Shown: piece by piece, positions 9,422 through 18,416 of the stretch
Layout: each line of letters starts with the position of its first letter
How positions within the stretch are numbered: position 1 is the stretch's first letter
From: an uncultured Prevotella sp.
GTDB lineage: Bacteria; Bacteroidota; Bacteroidia; Bacteroidales; Bacteroidaceae
DNA length: 45,169 bases
Direction: 5' to 3'
Assembly (NCBI GenBank): GCA_900770025.1
Contig: CAAGIW010000042.1
Coordinates: 1-45,169, forward strand
The notes under the pieces: model-generated
The model's database searches: none
The model's input: the letters and a program-made list of their open reading frames with translations, nothing else
Told to the model about the DNA's origin: nothing
Translations under genes and position numbers: made by a program

Positions 9422-12021
9422 TTTCTGAACACCAATTCATGATTGGCTGCATCAATAATGATGGGCTGTCTGGGCGACACTTCCTGTGCGAGCAACTTCT
9501 TGGAGAGGTCGTTAAGCACATCACGCTGTATGGCACGCTTGACCGGACGTGCACCAAACTCGGGGTCGAAGCCTGCATCGGCTATCACCTCTATGGCGGC
9601 ATCTGTCACCTCTAAGGTAAAGCCCTGCGGTTCCAACATCCTCTTGACAGCATTCATCTGCAGGCGCACCACATCGGCAATCTCGTGTTTGGTGAGCGGC
9701 AAGAACATGATGGTCTCATCAATACGGTTGAGGAACTCCGGCCGGATGGTTTGCTTCAGCATGGCAAACAACTGGTTTCGGAGTTGATCGGTCTCTGCAG
9801 AAGAGAGCACTCCCCCATGTTGTTCTGTCTGCTCTCTGATAAGTTGGCTTCCCAAATTAGAGGTCATAATGATGATAGTGTTCTTGAAGTTCACCACCCT
9901 ACCCTTGTTGTCGGTCAGTCTTCCGTCATCAAGCACCTGCAACAGAATGTTGAACACATCGGGATGAGCCTTCTCTATCTCGTCGAACAGCACCACAGAG
10001 TAGGGCTTTCTGCGCACAGCCTCGGTCAGTTGTCCGCCCTCATCATAGCCCACATATCCCGGAGGGGCCCCGATAAGTCTGCTCACGCTGTGTTTCTCTT
10101 GATACTCGCTCATGTCGATACGGGTCATCATGGTCTCATCGTTGAACAGATACTCTGCCAGTGCTTTGGCCAGTTCCGTCTTGCCCACACCCGTAGTACC
10201 CAGGAAAATGAACGAGGCGATGGGGCGTTTGGGGTCTTGCAGTCCTGCACGACTGCGGCGCACGGCATCACTCACGGCCGCAATGGCCTCATCCTGACCT
10301 ATCACCCTTCTGTGCAACTCCTCCTCAAGATGCAGCAGTTTTTCACGTTCGCTCTGCAGCATACGTGTAACAGGAATGCCGGTCCATCGGCTCACCACCT
10401 CGGCAATATCGTCTGCGGTCACCTCTTCCCTCACCATGGCCTCACTGCCCTGTGCCGTTTTCAGTTGATCCTGGATGGAGCCAATCTCCGTTTCAAGAGC
10501 CTTGATCTTGCCATAGCGAATCTCGGCCACCTTGCCATAGTTGCCTTCGCGCTCTGCCTTTTCGGCCTCCATTTTCAGGTTTTCTATCTGCTGTTTGTTC
10601 TCCTGTATCTTGTTCACCAACGAACGCTCGTTCTCCCATTTGGCCCTTGCCTGGTGTTCCTGTTCATTCAGTTCGGCAATCTCCTTATCCAACTGGGCGA
10701 GTTTGGAATCGGAAGGAGCCTCGGGGGCCACTTCCCTTCTTATCGACTCCCGTTCAATCTCCAATTGTTTCAACCGTCGTGAAATCTCATCCAGTTCCTC
10801 GGGCACGCTGTCATGCTCCATGCGCAGTTTGGCAGCCGCCTCGTCCATCAGGTCTATTGCCTTGTCGGGCAGGAAGCGATCGGAGATATAGCGTTCCGAC
10901 AAGGTGACAGCAGCGATGCATGCATCATCCTGAATACGCACACGATGATGATTCTCGTAGCGTTCCTTCAGTCCACGCAGGATGCTGATGGCACTCAGCT
11001 CATCGGGCTCATCCACCATCACCGTCTGGAATCTTCGCTCCAGGGCCTTGTCTTTTTCAAAATACTTCTGGTATTCATTGAGCGTGGTGGCACCGATGCT
11101 TCTCAGTTCTCCACGGGCCAGTGCAGGCTTCAGTATGTTGGCGGCATCCATAGCTCCCTCTCCACCTCCAGCACCCACCAAGGTGTGTATCTCATCGATA
11201 AAAAGGATGATGCGCCCCTCACTGCGCGTTATCTCATTGATAACCGATTTGAGCCGTTCTTCAAACTCGCCCTTATATTTGGCTCCTGCCACCAATGCTC
11301 CCATGTCGAGGGAGTAGAGTTGCTTGTTCTTCAGGTTCTCGGGCACGTCGCCCCTTACTATTCTTTCTGCCAGACCCTCTACGATAGCCGTTTTTCCCGT
11401 TCCGGGTTCACCAATCAGTATAGGATTGTTTTTGGTTCGTCTCGACAGGATTTGCAGCACGCGGCGAATCTCTTCGTCCCTGCCAATCACAGGGTCCAGT
11501 TTTCCGGCCCTTGCCAATTCCACCATGTTCTTGGCATATTTCTCCAAACTGCGGTAGTTGTCATCGGCCGACTGCGACTTGACCTGCTGCCCCTGTCTCA
11601 GTTCACGGATGGCAGCAGTGAGTTGCTGTTCGGTGCACCCCGCATCTTTCAATATCCTTGATGCAGTGGAGTTGACAGTCAGCAGGGCCAGCAAAAGGGT
11701 CTCTATGCTCACATACTCGTCGCCCATGGCCTTGGCCTTTTCCTCCGCCTTGGTCAATACGGCATTGGTATCATTGCCCAAATACGGCTGTCCGCCCTGC
11801 ACCTTGGGCAGGTGCTGCACTTCTTGACGCAACAGAGTCTCCACCTGTGCATTGTTCGTACCCGTCTTCTGCAACAGGAAACCGCTCACTTCTTTTCCCT
11901 TGGTGAGCAATGCCAGCAAGAGATGCACGGGTTCGATGGCCTGCTGTCCGCTTTGCTGCGCCATGTTCACCGCCTCCTGAATCATCTCTTGTGCCTTAAT
12001 TGTAAATTTGTCTAATGTCAT
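9418..12021 (-). CDS. clpB: ATP-dependent disaggregase ClpB
   Basis: This 867-residue AAA+ chaperone works with DnaK/DnaJ/GrpE to thread aggregated proteins through a hexameric pore. In order it has the Clp N-terminal repeat domain (about 1-145), AAA-1 with Walker A GEPGTGKT (204-211), a coiled-coil middle domain (about 400-525, rich in Glu, Lys and Arg), AAA-2 with Walker A GTTGVGKT (608-615), and a C-terminal D2-small domain. The coiled coil separates it from ClpA/ClpC. The frame is open to 12066, but MTLDKFTIKAQ at 12021 matches the family start. It lies 103 bp after the end of the thiamine operon on the same strand. The upstream gap holds an inverted motif TGCCA-N3-TGACA like one at groES. 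Confidence 0.97.
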   Translation of the reverse strand: MTLDKFTIKAQEMIQEAVNMAQQSGQQAIEPVHLLLALLTKGKEVSGFLLQKTGTNNAQVETLLRQEVQHLPKVQGGQPYLGNDTNAVLTKAEEKAKAMGDEYVSIETLLLALLTVNSTASRILKDAGCTEQQLTAAIRELRQGQQVKSQSADDNYRSLEKYAKNMVELARAGKLDPVIGRDEEIRRVLQILSRRTKNNPILIGEPGTGKTAIVEGLAERIVRGDVPENLKNKQLYSLDMGALVAGAKYKGEFEERLKSVINEITRSEGRIILFIDEIHTLVGAGGGEGAMDAANILKPALARGELRSIGATTLNEYQKYFEKDKALERRFQTVMVDEPDELSAISILRGLKERYENHHRVRIQDDACIAAVTLSERYISDRFLPDKAIDLMDEAAAKLRMEHDSVPEELDEISRRLKQLEIERESIRREVAPEAPSDSKLAQLDKEIAELNEQEHQARAKWENERSLVNKIQENKQQIENLKMEAEKAEREGNYGKVAEIRYGKIKALETEIGSIQDQLKTAQGSEAMVREEVTADDIAEVVSRWTGIPVTRMLQSEREKLLHLEEELHRRVIGQDEAIAAVSDAVRRSRAGLQDPKRPIASFIFLGTTGVGKTELAKALAEYLFNDETMMTRIDMSEYQEKHSVSRLIGAPPGYVGYDEGGQLTEAVRRKPYSVVLFDEIEKAHPDVFNILLQVLDDGRLTDNKGRVVNFKNTIIIMTSNLGSQLIREQTEQHGGVLSSAETDQLRNQLFAMLKQTIRPEFLNRIDETIMFLPLTKHEIADVVRLQMNAVKRMLEPQGFTLEVTDAAIEVIADAGFDPEFGARPVKRAIQRDVLNDLSKKLLAQEVSPRQPIIIDAANHELVFRN

Positions 12022-12070
12022 GGTAACTCCTTTCTTTATATAAATGTTATCCATGACCTGTTGCACAAAA

Positions 12071-12105
12071 TACGTGCCGAGGCTTTTTCTGGTGTCAAAA
12101 TGGCA
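12071..12105 (-). promoter_or_regulatory. Possible clpB control region
   Basis: On the minus strand the region holds TGCCA-TTT-TGACA (12093-12105), then GGCACG followed by TATTTTG. The first motif resembles the inverted CTGACA-N3-TGTCAG ahead of groES. The second only weakly resembles a sigma-54 -24/-12 element, because its -12 GC is GT. No CIRCE or HAIR element is seen. Confidence 0.35.
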
Positions 12106-12124
12106 GAATGGGGATGTCTCTGGT

Positions 12125-12763
12125 TCAGTAGTCGAGAGCGTGGCGCAGTGCTTCTATGTGCGGAAGAAACTGCGGTGTACAGGCCTTTTTCCACACATCA
12201 CCCAGAAAAGCGGCACCGCCAAAATGCCATGCCTTGAGCAGGGGGATGCGGTGTATATCCACTCCACCCAGTGCCACCACTTTTTCGTCTATCACTCCGT
12301 CCGATGCGGCACGCTGCAGGTCGGCATCCTCGAAGGCAGAAAGGTAGCCCTGTTTGGATATACTGTTGAACACAGGACTGAGAAACACGTGGTGCATCAG
12401 CGGTTTGAGCAGCTTCACCTCTGTCAGAGTGTGGCATGATGCCGAATAACGGGCGGCATCAAGCTGTCCCATCAAGTTGTCCGCAGGCTCCTGATTCTGC
12501 AATGCTGCGCACCAGCGGGCCACATCTGGTCCGCTGAGATGAACGCCCTGCAGGGGATAATGTTTTATAAGCGAGGGATGATAATGCACCACGATGCGTG
12601 ACAGACAGGCTGGAGGCAGTTTGTCGAGCAGTGCCCGGCATTGCGACACATGGCTGCCCGGCTTGCGCAGATGCACGGTATCTACCCCCGCCTCCATCAT
12701 TCTGGCAATCAAAAAATCCTCTCCCGCAAGGAAGTCGGGAGAGGAGATGACTATGAATTTCAT
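12125..12763 (-). CDS. ThiE/TenI-family protein (second copy, diverged)
   Basis: This 212-residue TIM-barrel protein is related to thiamine-phosphate synthase ThiE and thiazole tautomerase TenI. Recognisable strands are VDTVHLRKPG, LQGVHLSG, the SCHTLTEV loop, VFLSPVFNSISKQGY, and the phosphate-binding ALGGVD. The family's GQxD-type loop and GPxFxTxTK are altered. A complete ThiE is already present in the fused ThiDE upstream, so I infer a TenI-like role in tautomerising the thiazole phosphate rather than a redundant synthase. This is not proven. MKFIVISSPDF at 12763 is preferred over 12790. It is the last gene of the thiamine operon, 32 bp after thiC. Confidence 0.75.
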   Translation of the reverse strand: MKFIVISSPDFLAGEDFLIARMMEAGVDTVHLRKPGSHVSQCRALLDKLPPACLSRIVVHYHPSLIKHYPLQGVHLSGPDVARWCAALQNQEPADNLMGQLDAARYSASCHTLTEVKLLKPLMHHVFLSPVFNSISKQGYLSAFEDADLQRAASDGVIDEKVVALGGVDIHRIPLLKAWHFGGAAFLGDVWKKACTPQFLPHIEALRHALDY

Positions 12764-12795
12764 CGTTTGTTGGATGAGAGAATGCAACAATCCAT

Positions 12796-14373
12796 TTACC
12801 TTTCGCAGTCCTTGAGCGAATGACTGATGCGTGCGGCGCAGAAATTAGGACCGCACATGGTGCAGAACTCCCCTTCGGTGCGATTGGAAGTCTTATAATA
12901 CTCCAATGCCTTTTCAGGGTCGAGGGCCAGATTGAACTGGTCTTTCCACCTGAAATCGTAGCGAGCCTTGCTCAAAGCGTTGTCGCGGATGGTGGCACCA
13001 GGATGCCCCTTGGCCAGATCGGCGGCATGAGCAGCTATCTTATAGGTCACCACTCCCGTGCGCACATCGTCCTTGTTGGGCAGTGCCAAATGCTCCTTGG
13101 GGGTTACATAGCACAGCATGGCAGTGCCATACCAGCCAATCATGGAGGCACCGATGGCACTGGTGATGTGGTCGTAGGCGGGGGCTATGTCGGTGACCAA
13201 CGGGCCCAGGGTATAGAAAGGTGCACCGTGGCACTTCTCTATCTGGCGATCCATGTTCTCCCTTATCTTGTGCATGGGCACATGACCGGGCCCCTCGATA
13301 AACGCCTGTACATTCTTTGCCCAGGCACGCTCCACCAGTTCGCCCATAGTATCCAGTTCGGCAAACTGCGCCGCATCGTTGGCATCGTATGTACTGCCCG
13401 GGCGCAGACCGTCACCCAAGGAGATGGCCACATCATAACGGGCACAAATGTCGCAGATATCATCGAAATGCTCATACAAGAAGCTCTCCTTCTGATGCAC
13501 CATACACCATTTGGAGATGATGCTGCCTCCACGGCTCACCATGCCGGTGAGGCGCCCTTGCGACAGATGTACGTTTTTCAAGCGTATGCCACAGTGGATG
13601 GTGAAGTAATCCACTCCCTGCTCACACTGCTCTACCAGCGTGTCGCGGAATATCTCCCAAGTCAGGTCCTCCGCCTTACCGTTCACCTTCTCGAATGCCT
13701 GATACATGGGCACAGTGCCCACAGGTACAGGACAGTTGCGCAGAATCCACTCTCTGGTCTCGTGGATATTGGTGCCTGTGGAGAGGTCCATCAGCGTATC
13801 TCCGCCCCACTTACAACTCCAAACAGCCTTTTCCACCTCCTCGTCGATGCTGGAATTTTGGTGCGAGTTGCCTATGTTGGTGTTGATTTTGACCAAGAAA
13901 TTGGTGCCTATGATCATCGGCTCTGCCTCGGGATGGTTGATGTTGGCAGGTATCACGGCACGGCCTGCCGCCACTTCGCTGCGCACAAACTCCGGGGTGA
14001 TGTGGGTGTCTATGCCCAGTTCGGCACAGTTCATGTTCTCCCTGATGGCCACATACTCCATTTCCTGCGTAATGATACCCCTTTTGGCAAGCGCCATCTG
14101 GGTGTCTCCCTGTCTGCGGTCCTTCATCCACGGCAGGCGCAGTTTGGGCAGTCCCTTCTGCAGATCAATATCTACGGCAGGGTCACTGTATGGACCGCTG
14201 GTGTCATATACATAGACAGGAGCGTTCTCTGTCATCTTCTTCTCTCCTTTTTCCACCACCACCGTGGGTGTAAGGTTCACGCGGCGCATGCCTACTCTCA
14301 ACTCTGGATAGATGGAGCCCGGCATATATACCTTTTCGGAACCCGGGTAAGTAATCTTGATATTATTGTTCAT
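12796..14373 (-). CDS. thiC: Phosphomethylpyrimidine synthase ThiC
   Basis: This 525-residue radical-SAM enzyme rearranges 5-aminoimidazole ribotide into HMP phosphate, the pyrimidine half of thiamine. The C-terminal cluster motif is CTMCGPNFC (C504, C507, C512). Core motifs EGPGHVPMHKI and YTLGPLVTDIAPAYDHI are intact. It is somewhat shorter than the enterobacterial enzyme (about 630), mainly through a reduced N-terminal domain. MNNNIKITYPG at 14373 is the natural start. The open frame to 14460 only runs back into thiDE. The start overlaps the end of thiDE by 11 bp, which suggests translational coupling. Control is by the TPP riboswitch at the head of the operon. Confidence 0.96.
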   Translation of the reverse strand: MNNNIKITYPGSEKVYMPGSIYPELRVGMRRVNLTPTVVVEKGEKKMTENAPVYVYDTSGPYSDPAVDIDLQKGLPKLRLPWMKDRRQGDTQMALAKRGIITQEMEYVAIRENMNCAELGIDTHITPEFVRSEVAAGRAVIPANINHPEAEPMIIGTNFLVKINTNIGNSHQNSSIDEEVEKAVWSCKWGGDTLMDLSTGTNIHETREWILRNCPVPVGTVPMYQAFEKVNGKAEDLTWEIFRDTLVEQCEQGVDYFTIHCGIRLKNVHLSQGRLTGMVSRGGSIISKWCMVHQKESFLYEHFDDICDICARYDVAISLGDGLRPGSTYDANDAAQFAELDTMGELVERAWAKNVQAFIEGPGHVPMHKIRENMDRQIEKCHGAPFYTLGPLVTDIAPAYDHITSAIGASMIGWYGTAMLCYVTPKEHLALPNKDDVRTGVVTYKIAAHAADLAKGHPGATIRDNALSKARYDFRWKDQFNLALDPEKALEYYKTSNRTEGEFCTMCGPNFCAARISHSLKDCER

Positions 14374-15901
14374 GATGTATTGATTGTGGCTTGGTAATCG
14401 TTCTTGAATGATGGAGAGGACCCTCCCCGTGCAGGTTTCGGAACACGGTTTGCTGCACACGCCTCATCTCTTCTGCGGGCTGTGGAGCGTTGAGCACACT
14501 GCCACTCAGGGCTATGCCGTTCATTCCTAAGTCCATCAGCGTGGGGATATCCTCACAGGTGATGCCTCCGATGCCCACCAAAGGCAGCGAAATTCCCTCC
14601 GTGCGCATCCGGGCAAGCAGGTCTCTGTAGCCCTCAATGCCAAGTGTGGGCGCCAGTTTCTCCTTGGTCTGCGTAAAGCGGTAAGGGCCGCAACCGATGT
14701 AATCGGCTCCCTGACGGTGCAACTCTTGAATATCCTCAAAGGTGTTGGCCGTACCGCCGATGATGCTTTCGGCACCCAACAGTCGGCGCGCCTCGCTCAC
14801 GGGCATGTCGTTCTTGCCCAAATGCACGCCGTCGGCACCAAGGCTCCGTGCCAGTTCCACCCTGTCGTCGAGCAGGAACACGGCTCCAGCCTCACGGCAC
14901 AGGGGCATCAATTTATCGGCCACCTGTGCCACCTCGTCGTCTGTTGCCTGCTTCATTCTGAGCTGTATCCAGCGGCATCCACCCTGCAATGCCATCAAGG
15001 CACCCTGCAAGTAGGAGTAGCGTTCGTTGGCATGGGTGATGAACTGACAGGGAAAGGCGGTGCGCCAAGAGCATGTCTGCATGGGCTGCGGACCGAAGAA
15101 ATGATCCAGCGGACCATGGCCACCGCCCATCAGTCTGCCACTTCCGGCCCTCAACGCCTCATCCACAAAGGCCTTTGCCTTGGCCACCGCCTGCTCCATG
15201 CCATATTGCTGCGCCAAGAAAGCGGTGATGGCCGACGACAGGGTGCATCCCGTGCCGTGGGTGTTGCGGGTATTCACCGGCGGAGAAGAGAAAACTCTTC
15301 GCTTGCCCTTGCCGTAGAGCACATCCGTCTTCAGTCCCTCTCGGTGACCTCCTTTGATGAGAATCCACGGGCAACCGGTGCGCCTACCTATCTCAGCCGC
15401 CGCCCTGTCCATCGCAGTTTCGTCGGTGATGGGCATCCCAGCCATCCGTTCCGCCTCGGGGATATTGGGAGTTATCAGCGTGGCCATAGGCAGCAGGCTT
15501 GTGCACAGGGCATCATAGGCATCCTGTTGCAGCAGCGGTGTGCCGCCGGTGGCCGCCAATATGGGGTCGATAACCACGGGGATGATGCCATGATGCGGCA
15601 AGGCATCGGCAATGGCGGCAATGGTCTGCGCATCGTTCACCATCCCTATCTTCACGGCACGGGGCTGCAAATCGTTCATCACCGCCCTCACCTGCGCCGC
15701 CACCACCTCGGCAGGCACCGCATGGATGGCCTGCACGTTCACCGTGTCCTGCACGGTGACGGCGGTTATTGCCGAGGCTGCATAGCATCCCAGTGCCGCC
15801 ATGGTCTTGATGTCGGCCTGTATGCCGGCCCCTGCAGTGGGGTCGCTGCCGGCGATAGTGAGTGTCACCACATAGTGCGGGTGCCTTGCGTTGCTCTCCA
15901 T
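14363..15901 (-). CDS. thiDE: Bifunctional HMP(-P) kinase / thiamine-phosphate synthase ThiDE
   Basis: This 512-residue fusion performs two successive steps: phosphorylation of HMP phosphate to HMP-PP, and its coupling to thiazole phosphate to give thiamine phosphate. The ThiD half (about 1-265) shows TIAGSDPTAGAGIQADIKT and the anion-hole motif HGTGCTLSSAI. The ThiE half (about 285-490) shows WIQLRMK, GVHLGKNDMP, GGTANTFEDI, YIGCGPYRFTQTK and VGIGGIT. Both halves look intact. The start at 15901 is 3 bp after the thiH stop, so the genes are tightly coupled. The last residues (about 495-512) are a loose tail over the thiC start. Confidence 0.95.
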   Translation of the reverse strand: MESNARHPHYVVTLTIAGSDPTAGAGIQADIKTMAALGCYAASAITAVTVQDTVNVQAIHAVPAEVVAAQVRAVMNDLQPRAVKIGMVNDAQTIAAIADALPHHGIIPVVIDPILAATGGTPLLQQDAYDALCTSLLPMATLITPNIPEAERMAGMPITDETAMDRAAAEIGRRTGCPWILIKGGHREGLKTDVLYGKGKRRVFSSPPVNTRNTHGTGCTLSSAITAFLAQQYGMEQAVAKAKAFVDEALRAGSGRLMGGGHGPLDHFFGPQPMQTCSWRTAFPCQFITHANERYSYLQGALMALQGGCRWIQLRMKQATDDEVAQVADKLMPLCREAGAVFLLDDRVELARSLGADGVHLGKNDMPVSEARRLLGAESIIGGTANTFEDIQELHRQGADYIGCGPYRFTQTKEKLAPTLGIEGYRDLLARMRTEGISLPLVGIGGITCEDIPTLMDLGMNGIALSGSVLNAPQPAEEMRRVQQTVFRNLHGEGPLHHSRTITKPQSIHHEQ

Positions 15902-15904
15902 GAT

Positions 15905-17041
15905 TCAGTTTTTGGCATTCACGTCAAACACTCTGTCCCAGTTCTTCCACACGGGTTCCATGCCCAAAGCCCTGAGATCGGCCTCCACTTGCTTGGCAGT
16001 GCGTGCGTCGCTCACGTCAAACTGTGCCAAAGCTTCGGGGTGACAGCAGTAGCCTCCCGGGTCGGTGTGGCTCTCGGCACTCATCGTAGTAACGCCCAGT
16101 GTGGCCATATTGTTGCGCACCTCGGGTGTTTCTCGGGTGGAATAGGATATGTCAACATCGTGGTCAAAGATGCGCATGGCAAAGGTGACCTGTGCCAACT
16201 CCCTGTCGGTCATCACCACATGGGGCTGAAAACCTCCGTTCTCGGCATGTCGCATACGGGGGAAGTTCACGCTATATTGCGTGCGCCAGTAGGTCTTTTC
16301 CAAGTACCTGAGATGATAGGCCAGCATAGTCACGTCGGTACGCCAGTCTTCCAATCCTATCAGGGCTCCCATTCCTATCTTGTGCACGCCGGCCTGTCCC
16401 ATACGGTCATAGCCGTTGATGCGCCACTCATAGTTCGACTTGGGTCCACGGGGATGGTAGTTTTTGTAGGTGGCTTCGCGATAAGTCTCCTGAAAGCATA
16501 TCACTCCGTTGAGTCCATGCCTCACCAGTTCGCGATAGTCGTCGGTGCTCAGCGGCATCACCTCCACCTGCAGGTTGTTGAAGTAGGGTTTGGCCAAGTC
16601 GAGCGCCCTTGCGATATAGGGCACACCGGTGAGCACAGGATTCTCTCCGGTGAGCACCAACAGGTTGTCAAACGGTCCTAATTTCTTGATGGCCTCATAC
16701 TCTCTCACTATCTCTTCCTCGGTCAGGATGGTGCGGGGCATCTTGTTCTGCACATGGAAACCGCAATATACGCATGAGTTGGAGCATGAATTGGCAATAT
16801 ATATAGGTATAAACATATTGATGGTATTGCCAAAGCGCTCTCGGGTATATTTCCTGCTGAGATGGGCCATCGGCTCCAAATACTTGTCTGCGGCAGGAGA
16901 GACGAGCGCCATAAAGTCGTCCACGTCAAGGCGATGCTTGTTCAACGCCCTGCATACGTCGGCTTCTGTCTTCGCCATGATGCGCTGTGTGGTCTCGTCC
17001 CAATCTATTTTCTGTATCTCGTCGTAAAACATGCTTGTCAT
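15905..17041 (-). CDS. thiH: 2-iminoacetate synthase ThiH
   Basis: This 378-residue radical-SAM tyrosine lyase makes dehydroglycine (2-iminoacetate) for thiazole formation, as in anaerobes that lack the oxygen-dependent ThiO. The cluster motif is CSNSCVYC (C86, C90, C93), followed by GFHVQNKMPR, standard for ThiH. The C-terminal half carries STRETPEVRNNMATLGVTTMSA. Length matches the family. The start may be at 17041 (MTSMFYDEIQK) or 17032 (MFYDEIQK). A 191-bp AT-rich gap with an inverted repeat separates it from thiS upstream, while thiDE follows 3 bp downstream. Confidence 0.96.
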   Translation of the reverse strand: MTSMFYDEIQKIDWDETTQRIMAKTEADVCRALNKHRLDVDDFMALVSPAADKYLEPMAHLSRKYTRERFGNTINMFIPIYIANSCSNSCVYCGFHVQNKMPRTILTEEEIVREYEAIKKLGPFDNLLVLTGENPVLTGVPYIARALDLAKPYFNNLQVEVMPLSTDDYRELVRHGLNGVICFQETYREATYKNYHPRGPKSNYEWRINGYDRMGQAGVHKIGMGALIGLEDWRTDVTMLAYHLRYLEKTYWRTQYSVNFPRMRHAENGGFQPHVVMTDRELAQVTFAMRIFDHDVDISYSTRETPEVRNNMATLGVTTMSAESHTDPGGYCCHPEALAQFDVSDARTAKQVEADLRALGMEPVWKNWDRVFDVNAKN

Positions 17042-17232
17042 TTTTTTGAAAAAAATGAAATTGAAGAATTAAAAAATTAAAAGATTAAAGTTGGCACTTG
17101 CACCCTATGATCAGAGGAAGTAGAATGATTCATGATTAGCATGTGCTCCGCTCTGTCTATCCGTGCCGGCGAATGCTTTCAGTCTTTCATTTTTTAATTC
17201 TTTCATTTCCTGCGGGAGCATCCCACAGGATT
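17042..17232. repeat. AT-rich inverted-repeat insert between thiS and thiH
   Basis: GAATTAAAAAAT (17066-17077) has its exact reverse complement at 17189-17200. The flanking A-rich bases match imperfectly as well, bounding about 135 bp with no open frame. Next to thiS, TCCTG-C-GGG (17208-17216) pairs with CCC-A-CAGGA (17222-17230) as a hairpin, without a T-run in the direction of the operon. It looks like a small inverted-repeat element plus a processing or stability hairpin in an otherwise tightly spaced operon. Confidence 0.5.
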
Positions 17233-17436
17233 TTATCCTCCGCAAAAGGCTTTGAGGATGACAATGTCGTCGCCTTCTGCCAGTTTTCTTTCCGTCCATT
17301 CGGTGCGCGGCACCATCTGGTTGTTCACAGCCAGTGCCACCCCCTTGTCGGGCAGGCGGCGCTCCTCTGCCAGTTGGCTCACGGTGATTCCTTCAGAAAG
17401 CTGGCAGGGGGTGTTGTTTATTCTCACGTTCATCAT
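17233..17436 (-). CDS. thiS: Sulfur carrier protein ThiS
   Basis: This 67-residue ubiquitin-fold protein carries sulfur as a C-terminal thiocarboxylate for thiazole synthesis. It ends in the required Gly-Gly (AFCGG), preceded by VILKAF. The body shows the family's NNQMVPRTEW (the usual N-x-x-x-V/I-x-R-x-x-W segment). Two adjacent ATGs (17436, 17433) could start it. It begins 4 bp after the thiG stop, so the two are probably coupled. The adenylyltransferase ThiF, which activates ThiS, is not in the window. Confidence 0.93.
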   Translation of the reverse strand: MMNVRINNTPCQLSEGITVSQLAEERRLPDKGVALAVNNQMVPRTEWTERKLAEGDDIVILKAFCGG

Positions 17437-17440
17437 CTTT

Positions 17441-18217
17441 TCAGTCGTTCAGGAATGCGGTTAGTGGAGAACTTGCCTCGGCCTGCAGGTCGAGTGCCTG
17501 TATGCCAAGCCCGGCTTCGTAGGCCTCGCGCCCGGCTTCGGTGGCTTTTTTGAAGGCTTTGGCCATGGCCACGGGATTGCCTGCCACAGAGATGGCGGTG
17601 TTCACCAGCACGGCATCGGCACCTATCTCCATGGCCAGGGCCGCATCGCTGGGGGCACCTATGCCTGCATCCACCACCACGGGCACCGAAGCCTCTTCAA
17701 TAATGATCTGCAGGAAGTCGCGGGTGCGCAGTCCCATGTTGGTACCTATAGGAGCCGCCAAGGGCATCACCGTGGCAGCGCCAGCCTCGGCCAGCCGTTT
17801 GCACAGCACAGGGTCGGCCTGACAGTAAGGAAGCACCACAAAGCCCTCCTTCACCAACAGTTCGGTGGCCTTGAGAGTCTCCACGGGGTCGGGCAGAAGA
17901 TAGCGTGGGTCGGGGTGAATCTCCAGCTTCAGCCAGTTGGTGCCAAAGGCTTCGCGTGCCATCTTGGCAGCAAACACGGCCTCATCGGCGTTTCGGGTGC
18001 CCGATGTGTTGGGCAGCAGCTGTATGCCCGGCTTGGCTATATGCGCCAGCATATCGTCGTCGCCATCGTTCATGTCGATGCGTTTCATCGCCATGGTCAC
18101 CATCTCGGTGGCAGAGGCGGCAATGGCATCTGCCATCACCTGATTGGAACTGAACTTGCCAGTTCCCAAAAACAAGCGCGAGTTGAACTCCTTACCCGCA
18201 ATCGTTAGTTTCTTCAT
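17441..18217 (-). CDS. thiG: Thiazole synthase ThiG
   Basis: This 258-residue TIM-barrel enzyme builds the thiazole phosphate from DXP, ThiS-thiocarboxylate and dehydroglycine. The Schiff-base lysine lies in NWLKLEIHPD (K97). LFLGTGKFSS near the N-terminus, PLAAPIGTNMGLR and VVDAGIGAPSDAA are family landmarks. The frame opens at 18256, but MKKLTIAGKEF at 18217 matches the family start. It is the first gene after the TPP riboswitch. In the Bacteroides gene order I know, thiS usually comes first, so the thiG-first order is unusual. Confidence 0.96.
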   Translation of the reverse strand: MKKLTIAGKEFNSRLFLGTGKFSSNQVMADAIAASATEMVTMAMKRIDMNDGDDDMLAHIAKPGIQLLPNTSGTRNADEAVFAAKMAREAFGTNWLKLEIHPDPRYLLPDPVETLKATELLVKEGFVVLPYCQADPVLCKRLAEAGAATVMPLAAPIGTNMGLRTRDFLQIIIEEASVPVVVDAGIGAPSDAALAMEIGADAVLVNTAISVAGNPVAMAKAFKKATEAGREAYEAGLGIQALDLQAEASSPLTAFLND

Positions 18218-18328
18218 ATCGTATCTGTAGTTATGTTTCGTTGTTCCGTTGGCCACGTCTGTATGGCCGCATTACTCTGATAGAGCGGTGAAAGTGCGAA
18301 AGGCAGCAAGGGGAAAAACGGCGTTGAC

Positions 18329-18405
18329 AGTCCCTACGGCGGCATTATCCGCATCAGGTGTTACGGGTATAATCTCAGCCTCGGCAATCGCTCGGGCACC
18401 CCTCT
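18329..18405 (-). promoter_or_regulatory. TPP riboswitch (THI element)
   Basis: Read on the minus strand, the conserved core is present in order: GGGGTGCCC, GCTGAGA (minus of 18373-18379), ACCC, AACACCTGAT, GGATAATGCC (both within 18341-18363) and a closing GTAGGGA. This is the thiamine pyrophosphate aptamer. About 110 nt separate it from the thiG start, which is room for the expression platform. When TPP binds, the thiG-S-H-DE-C-E transcript should be shut down. Confidence 0.95.
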
Positions 18406-18416
18406 ATCCTACTCTG

